The position numbers and the translations under genes were made by a program. A stretch of 64,000 nucleotides of DNA, taken from the NCBI GenBank assembly GCA_945903275.1, contig CAMDNW010000003.1:1-64000 (forward strand). Direction: 5' to 3'. Below are positions 9,405-18,200 of the stretch, piece after piece. This DNA comes from Thermoflexus hugenholtzii JAD2 (GTDB lineage Bacteria > Chloroflexota > Dehalococcoidia > UBA2979). A model generated the notes under the pieces. That model was given only the letters and a program-made list of their open reading frames with translations. It had not been told where the DNA came from and ran no database searches. The stretch's first letter is position 1. Each line of letters opens with the position of its first letter.

Positions 9405-10697
9405 TTAACCTCGCGTCGGTGAGGGAGCGCGCGATGCCGAGGCGCCCGCGGGCGGCGCGATCCGCCGGAGCGACGGCACGGTAGCGAGCAACAGCAACGC
9501 GAACGCGGAGACCATCAGCGCGCCGATCGCGATCGCCGTCGGCGTTCCCACCCACGCCGCGAGAATGCCCACCGGCAGCCCGCCGACCGCCTGTAGGAAC
9601 CACGTCATGCCCCACACACCCATCACTCGCCCGCGCAACTCATCAGGCACGAGCATCTGCAATGCAGTCATGCCGATGTTCAGGTAGATCGAAGAGGTCA
9701 GCCCCGCCGCGAACAGGAACGCCAGCACTACCGGCAGTGAACGGCTGGCCGCGAACCCGGCGACACACAGCCCGAATGCCGCCGCCGCCAGCAGCATGAT
9801 CGGCCCCAACGCCGTGCTCTTCGCGAGCCGCACGATCAGGATCGTTCCGATCAGCGCACCAACGCCAACCGCTGCCCCCATCATGCCGAGCACCTCGGAA
9901 CCTTGCCCCAGCACGCTCCGCGCGAAGTTCGGCAACAGAATCGTGTACGAGGTTCCGAAGATCGAGGTAAAGAACGACAACCCGATCACCGCCGCGAACA
10001 ACTGGTTCGAGGCGATGTAGCGGATCCCCCCCAGCATCCCACCCGGCACATGCGGTCGCGTCTCGATCGGCGCGAGCCGTAGCGTCTGCAACAAGATCGC
10101 CGACACCCCGAAGCCCGCGGCGGTCACAAAGAACGCCTGCCCCGTGCCAATCACCGCGATCATCACGCCCGCGGCGGCTGGCCCCACGATCCCCATCACG
10201 TTCCAGATACCACTCATATACGCGACCGCGCTCGGGATCGCCTGCTTCTCGATCAGCCTCGGCAGCATCGCGTTCTGTGCCGGGTTGCCGAGCGACATCT
10301 GCGCACCCACCAGTGCCGACCAGACCACCACCACCCACACGTTCACCAGCCCCGCGACGATCAGCAGCGCCATCGCGAGCATCGAGACTGTCGTCCCCCA
10401 TTGCGACCACACCAGCAGCCGCTTGCTGTCGAAGCGATCCGCCAGCGCCCCCGCTGGCACCGACAGCAGGATCATCGGCAGCGCCGAGGCCACTCCCACG
10501 ATTCCCAGCCATACCGGCGACGGCGTCAGTTCCGTGACCAGCCAGCCCGAGCCGATGAACCGGAACTGCATCCCGAACACTCGAGCCACGTTTGCGAGCC
10601 AGAACCACCGGTAGTTCGGGTAGCCGAGCGCGCCGAAACGCGGCAGCGGCGAGGCATCCGAGGATTCTTGTTGGTTCGCGCCGTGACTCCAGGCCAT
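9405..10697 (-). CDS. MFS transporter (EntS-like)
   Basis: A 430-aa MFS permease. The track ORF runs to 11009, but the real start is ATG 10697: a GGAGG sequence lies seven bases upstream, and upstream residues are composition noise. The N-terminus 'FGALGYPNYRWFWLANVARVFG' and loop 'AGALADRFDSKRL' match the EntS/MFS_3 group, as does the transporter at 2260-3645. Twelve hydrophobic segments are seen. It is divergent from the ThDP enzyme at 10863, with a 165-base gap that must hold both promoters; no clear -35/-10 pair was seen there. Substrate unknown. Confidence 0.87.
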   Translation of the reverse strand: MAWSHGANQQESSDASPLPRFGALGYPNYRWFWLANVARVFGMQFRFIGSGWLVTELTPSPVWLGIVGVASALPMILLSVPAGALADRFDSKRLLVWSQWGTTVSMLAMALLIVAGLVNVWVVVVWSALVGAQMSLGNPAQNAMLPRLIEKQAIPSAVAYMSGIWNVMGIVGPAAAGVMIAVIGTGQAFFVTAAGFGVSAILLQTLRLAPIETRPHVPGGMLGGIRYIASNQLFAAVIGLSFFTSIFGTSYTILLPNFARSVLGQGSEVLGMMGAAVGVGALIGTILIVRLAKSTALGPIMLLAAAAFGLCVAGFAASRSLPVVLAFLFAAGLTSSIYLNIGMTALQMLVPDELRGRVMGVWGMTWFLQAVGGLPVGILAAWVGTPTAIAIGALMVSAFALLLLATVPSLRRIAPPAGASASRAPSPTRG

Positions 10698-10862
10698 ACC
10701 CACCTCCTCGCCTGCCCGGCTCGTCGGGCGGCCCGGTGATTCTCTCACTCCGCACGTCCGGGCGGGGGCTTCACAATCGCCTCGCGGAGGCCCATGCTCA
10801 CCCCAACAGACACGAGGCAGACGCCCGACGTTGGCTCGGACTGCGCGGCAAAGGGGGACATC

Positions 10863-12524
10863 ATGGCCGAAATCGATGGGCAGACAATCATCGCGCGTGC
10901 GTTGAAGACGCAAGGCGTGGAGTCGATGTTCGGGGTGGTGGGTATACCCGTCACTGGCATCGCCAGCGCCGCGCAGAAGGAAGGTATCCGCTACATCGGG
11001 ATGCGGCATGAGATGCCCGCCACCTATGCGGCACAGGCCGTCTCCTACATCGGTGGGCGCATCGGCGTCGCGCTCGCGGTCTCCGGCCCCGGCGTGCTCA
11101 ACGCCGTCGGCGCCTTCGCCAACGCTTGGTCCAACCGCTGGCCGATGCTACTCATCGGCGGTTCCTACGAGCGCGGCGGTCACAGCGCCGGCTTCTTCCA
11201 GGAAGCCGACCAACTCACTCCGCTCCGCCCCTACGCGAAGTACGCCGAGCGCGTCGAGAAGATCGAGCGCCTCCCTATCTACATCGCTGAGGCCATCAAA
11301 AAATCGCTCTACGGCACTCCCGGCCCGTCATATCTCGATATTCCCGGCGATATCATCGCGGGCAAGGTCGACGAAGATCTCGTCGAGTGGGCCCCCCGCG
11401 TTCCCGAACCACGCCGCATCGCCGCTGACCCTGCGGACATCGAGGCGGCCATCGCCGCGTTGAAGACCGCCGAGCAGCCGCTGATCATCTTCGGCAAGGG
11501 TGTCACCTACTCCCGCGCCGAGAACGAGATGAAGACGTTTGTCGAGCGCACCGGCATTCCCTACCTCGCGATGCCGATGGCGAAGGGCGCGATTCCGGAC
11601 ACGCACGACCAGTCGGCCGCTGCGGCACGCTCCTTCGTGCTCCAGAACTCTGACCTCGTCTTCCTCGTCGGTGCGCGCCTCAACTGGATGCTGCACTTCG
11701 GCCTGCCGCCACGCTTCAAGAAGGACGTCCGCGTCGTCCAGCTCGACATCAACCCCGAGGAGGTCGGCGTCAACGTCCCCTCCGAAGTCGCGCTGGTCGG
11801 CGACGCCAAGGCCACCCTCGGCCAACTACTCGATGCCCTCGACCGTGAGCCGTGGCAGTTCCCGCAGGACTCGGAATGGCTGCAGAGCGTCCGCAAGGAG
11901 GCTCGCACCAACGCAGAGAAGATTGAAGACCTGAAGCATGACGACCAGACGCCGCTCAACTACTACCGTGCGCTGCGCTCGCTCGAAGAGGCGATGCCAC
12001 ACGACATGATCCTCATCGCCGAGGGCGCGAGCACGATGGACATCAGCCGCACCGTGCTGAACCACTTCGAGCCGCGCACGCGCCTCGACGCCGGTTCGTT
12101 CGGCTCGATGGGCCTCGGGCACGGCTTCGCCATTGGCGCGGCGGTGCAGACCGGGAAGCACATCCTCTGCCTGCAAGGCGACGGCGCCTTCGGCTTCGCC
12201 GGCACCGAGTGTGAGGTCGCCGCACGCCACAACCTACCGATCACATGGGTCGTCTTCAACAACGGCGGCATCGGCGGCCACAAAGCGGAACTCTTCGAGG
12301 GCCCCATCAAGCCTGTCGGCGGCATGAGCCCGAACGCCCGCTACGACTTGATGATGGAGTCACTCGGCGGCAAAGGCTTCTTCGCCCAGACCGCGGAGGA
12401 ACTCGACAAAGCCCTCGCCGTCGCCCTTCGCATGGACGGTCCCTCGCTCATCGATGTCCCCATCGACCCCGAGGGGCGCCGCAAGCCGCAGCAGTTCGCT
12501 TGGCTCACCACCCGCCGCGACTAA
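10863..12524 (+). CDS. ThDP-dependent oxalyl-CoA decarboxylase / 2-hydroxyacyl-CoA lyase family enzyme
   Basis: A 553-aa thiamine-diphosphate enzyme with the three-domain pyruvate-oxidase/decarboxylase fold. The N-terminal Pyr domain has 'FGVVGIPVTGIA' and 'RHEMPATYAAQA' with the catalytic Glu; the C-terminal PP domain has 'LQGDGAFGFAGTE' through 'VVFNN', the GDG...NN ThDP/Mg site. The GIPV segment and 'GMRHE' are shared with oxalyl-CoA decarboxylases and 2-hydroxyacyl-CoA lyases rather than acetolactate synthase. I chose ATG 10863 (SD AAGGGGG) over 10794. No oxalyl-CoA transferase (frc) is adjacent, so a C-C lyase role on 2-hydroxyacyl-CoA, or the reverse condensation, is as plausible as oxalate breakdown. 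Confidence 0.85.
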   Translation: MAEIDGQTIIARALKTQGVESMFGVVGIPVTGIASAAQKEGIRYIGMRHEMPATYAAQAVSYIGGRIGVALAVSGPGVLNAVGAFANAWSNRWPMLLIGGSYERGGHSAGFFQEADQLTPLRPYAKYAERVEKIERLPIYIAEAIKKSLYGTPGPSYLDIPGDIIAGKVDEDLVEWAPRVPEPRRIAADPADIEAAIAALKTAEQPLIIFGKGVTYSRAENEMKTFVERTGIPYLAMPMAKGAIPDTHDQSAAAARSFVLQNSDLVFLVGARLNWMLHFGLPPRFKKDVRVVQLDINPEEVGVNVPSEVALVGDAKATLGQLLDALDREPWQFPQDSEWLQSVRKEARTNAEKIEDLKHDDQTPLNYYRALRSLEEAMPHDMILIAEGASTMDISRTVLNHFEPRTRLDAGSFGSMGLGHGFAIGAAVQTGKHILCLQGDGAFGFAGTECEVAARHNLPITWVVFNNGGIGGHKAELFEGPIKPVGGMSPNARYDLMMESLGGKGFFAQTAEELDKALAVALRMDGPSLIDVPIDPEGRRKPQQFAWLTTRRD

Positions 12525-12544
12525 CCCTGCACGGCCGCTATACA

Positions 12545-12577
12545 CGAGGAGCGCCCGGTATTGCCGGGCGCTCCTCG
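12545..12577. terminator. Hairpin terminator between convergent genes
   Basis: CGAGGAGCGCCCGG and its perfect complement flank a five-base loop (TATTG), a 14-bp stem. It lies 20 bases after the ThDP-enzyme stop and just beyond the 3' end of the convergent transglycosylase. There is no long T tract. Confidence 0.6.
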
Positions 12578-12589
12578 CATCTGTGCACA

Positions 12590-14052
12590 TCAGTTACCGG
12601 ATACTCGGCTCTCCGCCGCCCCATACACGTACCGATAATACCCGCAGTGCTCGATCACGCGCTGCAAGTAGAGCTGCGTCTCCTCGTAGTCCACCGCCGC
12701 TAGGTAGCCGTCGGCGTCCGCGCTCCGCGCCTCGCGCAGCCACCGCGCCGCTGACTCCGGCCCCGCGTTGTACGCCGCCAAAGCCGCCAGCACGTTCCCG
12801 CCGAATTGCTGCAACTGCCTGCCGAGGTAGTACGCGCCGAACCGCAGCGATGTCTCCGCCTCCATCAGCGAGTCAACATCCCACTCCGCTCGCAACACCG
12901 AGGCGATCGCTCGCCCCGTCTCCGGAATCACCTGCGTGAGACTCACCGCACCCGCCGAGGAACCCACGCGCACGTGGAACGCCGATTCCTGCCGCACCAA
13001 CGCGAGTAACAAGAGCGGCGGCACGCCCTCTGCCTGCGCCGCCGCCACGACCTCCTCTGGGTACCCTCGGATACGCAAGCCGACCGAGTGCCACCGGAGA
13101 TTCGAGGCGCTCCGCAGGCGTGAGCCGGTTGAGCACATACCCCACTACCGCAATTCCCACATCCGGGAAACCTGCTGCCGAGGCCGTCCGCCCCCACGCG
13201 ACCGCCTCGTGCGGTCGCGTGGGATACGAGGCCGCCTGCGCGAACAGCACCGGCCGGCCGCCTCCCGCTCGCCGACGCTCACCATCGCAAGCGCGAGGTG
13301 CATCGTTGGGTCATCAGCTGCTGCGTGCGCCTCAGCCGGTGGCGCACTGAAGCGCGCCTTCAGCCTCGCCTCTGCTGCCGCCCAGTCACCCGGCGATGCA
13401 TCCCACTCCCGCTGCGCCGAGGCTGGCAACCTTACCGTCGTACCCGGATCCTCGATCAAAGCCGCGAACGAGTACGGGGTGGCGCCCCTAGCAACGGCGT
13501 CATCCGTCGTGCGCAGCCCCAGTCGCTCCAACCAGTACAACGCGGTCGCAGCCTCCGCCGCCGGCCGTGTCGAGGCGATCGCGCGCAACCGTTGCGCCGC
13601 GTCGTCACGCGCGCCTGCGTGCTCCGCCGCAAGCGACGCCTCCAGCATTGCCCGGCCCGCCCACGATGAACCCCCGAACCCCATCACTACCGCATCGAAC
13701 GCCGCAACCGCTTCCACGTACCGCCTTGCCCGCGCGAGCAACGAGCCGCGCCACCAGTGCGCCTCCGGTGCAAACGGCCCCGCTGGCGCGAGTGCCGCCG
13801 CGTCTGCGTACCACTCGGTCGCAGCGCCGTTCCGATCCGCACGCTCCGCCAGCGCACCGAGGCAGAACGCAGCCCGCGCCGCATCCAGAGTCGAGCCGGG
13901 CACAGGCGGCGCGATCTCCTCAGGAGTCGCATCCGGCCCGCCATGCAGGCCACGGACGCCGCGAGGCACAGGCCGAGCGCCCAGCCTCTGAGGCCACGCA
14001 CGGCATGTGGCTGCTGATCTTCTCGCCTGCCTCGTGCGCGCACCATCACCAT
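12590..14052 (-). pseudogene. Slt-type lytic transglycosylase with three apparent frameshifts
   Basis: The pieces rebuild one Slt70-like periplasmic lytic transglycosylase that cleaves peptidoglycan glycan strands. Frame C (start near 14052) encodes a signal peptide with a possible lipobox ('LCLAASVAC'). Near 13945 it must shift to frame A (PDATPEEIAPP and helical repeats to about 13250), then to frame B ('LFAQAASYPTRPHEAV' to 'VALGRLAYP'), then near 13068 back to frame A for the GH23 domain: RQESAF with the catalytic Glu, SSAGAVSLTQV, AAYNAGP and 'YEETQLYLQRV'. The first two shifts fit one-base deletions (one at a GGCC repeat), the third a one-base insertion. No single frame gives the whole protein, so it is broken or the assembly has errors here. 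Confidence 0.75.
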
Positions 14053-14075
14053 CAAGGGTACGCTCTGCCCCGGCG

Positions 14076-14103
14076 TTGACTCGACCATCGCTCGTGCTAC
14101 TGT
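14076..14103 (+). promoter_or_regulatory. Sigma70-type promoter of the cobalt/cobalamin operon
   Basis: TTGACT (14076-14081) and TACTGT (14098-14103) are separated by 16 bases. They lie just upstream of the cobalamin riboswitch, so the transcript would begin near 14110 at the first riboswitch bases. Confidence 0.6.
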
Positions 14104-14109
14104 CTGTCG

Positions 14110-14225
14110 AGGTTCCATGAGGAAGCCGGTGCAAACTCGGCACGGTCGCGCCACTGTGACTGGCCGCTTCGGTGGCCAGAAGTCAGACCCTCAGGATCAG
14201 GAATAGCCAGCGGGACGCGTGATCC
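14110..14225 (+). promoter_or_regulatory. Cobalamin riboswitch
   Basis: The segment carries the conserved adenosylcobalamin-aptamer core: GAGGAAGCCGGTGCAAA, then GCGCCACTGTGA (B12-box region), a GGCC...GGCC hairpin, and AGAAGTCAGACCC. It lies between a good promoter and the SD of cbtB, 16 bases from the ATG. It should repress the downstream cobalt uptake and chelatase genes when cobalamin is plentiful. Exact boundaries are approximate. Confidence 0.85.
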
Positions 14226-14240
14226 CAGAGGAGTGCAGTC

Positions 14241-14459
14241 ATGATGCAATCAGTCTCCGTACCGATCCCCCAGTCCGCCCCCATTCCGGCCATCCCCGTC
14301 CGCGAGATCGTCCCATGGGCGGTCTTCGGCGGCGTGGGCGTCCTCGTCTTGCTCTACTTCGTAGGCGTCGAGCAGGGTGCAGCGTCGATCTTCTCGAACA
14401 CCCTCGTACACGAGTTCGTCCACGACGCCCGCCACCTCGCGGGCCTGCCCTGTCACTAG
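14241..14459 (+). CDS. cbtB: Cobalt transporter subunit CbtB
   Basis: A 72-aa protein with one transmembrane helix (about residues 25-48) and the C-terminal metal-binding signature HDARHLAGLPCH, which is the diagnostic end of CbtB. CbtB works with CbtA as a B12-regulated cobalt uptake system in the cytoplasmic membrane. The ATG is preceded by AGAGGAG, and the gene is the first one after the cobalamin riboswitch; cbtA follows after 27 bases. It is complete and of normal length. Confidence 0.93.
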   Translation: MMQSVSVPIPQSAPIPAIPVREIVPWAVFGGVGVLVLLYFVGVEQGAASIFSNTLVHEFVHDARHLAGLPCH

Positions 14460-14486
14460 TCCTACGGTCGAACGAGGAAACTCCCC

Positions 14487-15233
14487 ATGACGATGGGAGA
14501 CCTGCTAGTCCGCGGCATGGTCGCAGGCCTCATTGCCAGCGTCCTCGCTTTCGGCTTCGCCTCCCTCATCGGTGAACCGCCCATCGAGGCTGCCATCGCT
14601 CTCGCAGACACCACCACGAACCCCGCTCACGCCACTGACGACTCCCCTGTCGTCACCAGAGTCGTGCAGCGCACCATTGGCCTCGCCACCGGCATCGCGA
14701 TGCTGGGTACCGCCTTCGGCGGCTTCTTCGCCATCGCCTTCGCGTTCATCGCCGGGCGTGTTGGCGCATTCAGCGCGCGCGCGACCGCGCTCGGCATCGC
14801 GCTCACCGCATGGGGCGTCATATACCTCATCCCCTACCTGAAGTACCCGCCGAATCCGCCTGCCGTCGGTGATGCAGAGACGATTCAATACCGCACCGCG
14901 ATGTACCTCGCCATGCTGGCGATCTCTGTGTTCGCGGCTGTCGCGGCGCTGGCACTCGGCCGCCACATGACGGCGCAGTCCGGCGCATGGAACGCCTCGC
15001 TCGTCGCGGGCGGCCTGTTCCTCGCCGTAGTCACCGCCGGTTACCTATTGCTACCAGTAATCAACGAAGTACCCGAGACCTTCCCCGCAAGCCTGCTCTG
15101 GAGCTTTCGCCTCGCCTCGCTCGGCACGCAGTTCGTGCTGTGGACAGCCATCGGTCTTGTCTTCGGTACGCTCACCGAGCGGGCGTTGCACGGCAGCCAG
15201 CAGCCCTCGCTCACGCGCGCCGGCGCGCGCTAG
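14487..15233 (+). CDS. cbtA: Cobalt transporter subunit CbtA
   Basis: A 248-aa integral membrane protein with about five or six hydrophobic segments, beginning 'LLVRGMVAGLIASVLAFG' with the 'GEPPIE' loop after helix 1, as in CbtA. The loop 'LIPYLKYPPNPPAVGD' is characteristic of the family. It forms the cobalt permease with CbtB immediately upstream. GAGGAAA precedes the ATG. The short distance to cobN (20 bases) and the riboswitch upstream place it in the cobalamin-controlled operon that imports Co2+ for the downstream chelatase. Confidence 0.92.
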   Translation: MTMGDLLVRGMVAGLIASVLAFGFASLIGEPPIEAAIALADTTTNPAHATDDSPVVTRVVQRTIGLATGIAMLGTAFGGFFAIAFAFIAGRVGAFSARATALGIALTAWGVIYLIPYLKYPPNPPAVGDAETIQYRTAMYLAMLAISVFAAVAALALGRHMTAQSGAWNASLVAGGLFLAVVTAGYLLLPVINEVPETFPASLLWSFRLASLGTQFVLWTAIGLVFGTLTERALHGSQQPSLTRAGAR

Positions 15234-15253
15234 CCGAGGCGCACGGCATCACG

Positions 15254-18200
15254 ATGCCCGACTCGGCCGCTGACTCCCCACGCGAGCCGCAGCGCCCGCG
15301 CGCCACGCGCAACATCGTCACGCGCCCCGACGGCAAACTCGTCAACGTTGCGCGGCAACAGGGGCAACTCTTCGTCTGCGTGAACGGCTGCTGCTGCGGC
15401 GACACTGACTTCGGCGCTGCGCCCGCGCGCAAGGATCTCTACAAGGCCGAATGGACGCGCCGCCGCCTCCGCAACCGCGTCCACCTGAACGAAGCCGGCT
15501 GCCTCGGGCCCTGCCCGCTCGCCAACGTGGCGCTGCTGCTCTTCCACGGCCACCCGACTTTCTTCCACTCGATGAACACCGAGCGCCAGGTCATCGCGCT
15601 TTTCGACTACGTCGAGCAGCAGTCGGACGCCAACGCTTACCTGCCGCCGCCGCCCGAACTCGCGCAGTACGCCTTCAGTGGCTTCACGTGGGACGGCAGC
15701 GCCACGCACGACACCTCCATAGCCATCGAACTGCATCGCCCCACCGTCCGGCAGTCCGGCATCCTCTTCCTCACGCAGGCCGATACCGATCTGCTTGCCC
15801 TCGCACGTGCGATACCACTGATGGACGAAGACTTCCCGCCCGTCCGCGCCTATACCGTGAACCACCTCACCACCGAGGCTGACGCCATCGCCTTCTTCGA
15901 GTCGGTCGTCCTCTCTGCCGAGGTCGTCGTCGTCCGCCTCCACGGCGGTCGCGCCAGCCTGCCCGGTTTCGATGCGCTCGCGCGGATGGCCGAGCGCGAC
16001 GGCCAGTGGTTCGTCGCCATGCCGGGCACCGAAGACCTCGACCCCGAACTCACCGCCGCCTCGAACGTCGGCGTCCCTATCGCGCACGAGGTGAAGGCCT
16101 ACCTCCAGTACAGCGGCATCGACAATTACCAGCAGGCGCTCTACTTCCTCGCCGACCACCTGCTCACCACCGGCTACGGCTACCTCCCGCCCATCGAGCA
16201 ACCCCGCCACGGCGTCTACCACCCGCGTATGCGCGGCCACGACATCGATGAGTGGCGGCGGCTCACCGATCCGGCCCGCCCCACCTTTGGAGTGCTTTTC
16301 TATCGCTCCTATCTGCTCACCGGGAACACGGTGTTCATCGATGCCCTGGTTATGCAGGGCGAAGCGATGGGCGCGAACGTGCTACCGATCTTCGCCTACT
16401 CACTGAAAGACCCGCTCTCCGCCGAAGGCACACTGCCCGAGGCGCTCGAATACTTCGTCGGCGCCGACGGCAACGCCTGCGTCGATGTCGTGATCAACAC
16501 CATGTCGTTCGCGATGGGTAGCGCCGATCCCGCCGCCAACGACGAATGGGCCGTCCCTGCGCTGGAGCGCCTCGGTGTTCCGCAGTTGCAGGCGATCACC
16601 GCATCCGTGAGCGCGGAACAGTGGGACGAGTCTTCCGCCGGCCTCAACCCGCTCGATGTCGCCATGAACGTCGCCATCCCCGAACTCGACGGCCGCATCA
16701 TCACCGTCCCCATCGCCTTCAAAGAGACCGTCGAGGCGCCCCGCACCGCTCACAAGGCACTCGGCGGCTCGAGCGTGATCCACCACGCGCCGCGCGCCGA
16801 CCGCATCGAGCGCGTCCTCGGCATCGCCATGCGTCTCGCCGCGCTCCGCCGCAAACCAAACGCGGAGAAGCGCATCGCCGTCGTCCTCACCAATCACAAC
16901 GCGAAAGCGTCGCGCATAGCGAACGGCGTCGGCCTCGACTCGCCCGCCTCGCTCATCGCGCTGCTCCACCGCATGCGCGGCGAGGGCTACGAGGTACGCG
17001 ACATCCCGCCGGACTCCGACACGCTGATGCACATGCTCGTCGACCATGGCCACTACGACCGTGACCTGCTCACCACCGAGCAGATGCGCGGCGCGTTCGC
17101 GCGTGTCGCTCCTGACCTATACGCGGACTGGTTCTCGGCGATCCCCGCCAACCGCCGCACCGAAGTCGAGCGCCAGTGGGACGCCGCCCCTGGCCGCTAC
17201 TACATCGATGATGACGGCACATTCAGCCTCGCGGGCCTCCAGTTCGGCAACGTCTTCGTCGCCGTGCAGCCGCCGCGCGGCTACGGCATGGACAAGAACG
17301 CGATCATGCACAACCCCGGCCTGCCGCCACCGCACCCGTACCTCGCGCTCTACCAGTGGCTCACGCACACCCTCGCCGAAGGCGGCTGGGGCGCGGACGG
17401 CCTCGTCCACATGGGCAAGCACGGCTCGCTCGAATGGCTGCCCGGCAAGGGCGTCGGCGTCGCCGAGGACTGCTATCCCGACCTGCTGCTCGGCGATCTA
17501 CCGCTCGTCTACCCGTTCATCGTCGACGACCCCGGCGAGGGTGCCGCCGCCAAGCGCCGCACACACGCGGTGATCGTTGACCACCTCCCGCCACCGATGA
17601 CCACCGCGGACACCTATGGCCCGCTCACCCAGATCGACCGCCTCGTCGACGAGTACTACCTGCTCGAACGCACCGACCCCGCCAAGCTGCCGTTCCTCCA
17701 GCAGGAGATCTGGCAGGTGATCCGCGACGCCCGCCTCGATGCCGACCTCTCCGCGCTACTCAACGCCGACGGCGCGACCGCCAGCCACATCCACGTCTGG
17801 GATCCCGCCACCCACGAGGACGGCGTCCCCTACTCCATCTCCGACCTGTCGGCTTCCGACTTCCGCCACCTCGTCGAGTCCATCCACGCCTACACCCACG
17901 AACTCGGTGCGGCCCCCATCCGCGATGGCCTGCACACCCTTGGCCGTACCCCCGCTGGCGACCAACTCACCGAAATGCTCGCGATGCTCACAAGGCTGCC
18001 CAACGCCAGCATTCCCTCGCTTCGCGAGGGCCTCGCCCGCACCTTCGGCCTTGACCTCGACATGATGCTCGACGCCCCAGGTGCCCCGCTCACCGCGCCC
18101 CACTCTGCGCTCGAGGCCCTCGCGGGCCGCCTCCTCAACGCCCACGCCGACGCACTCGATGCCTTGCACGCACTCGGCCTCGCCCTGCTTCGCGCGCTTG

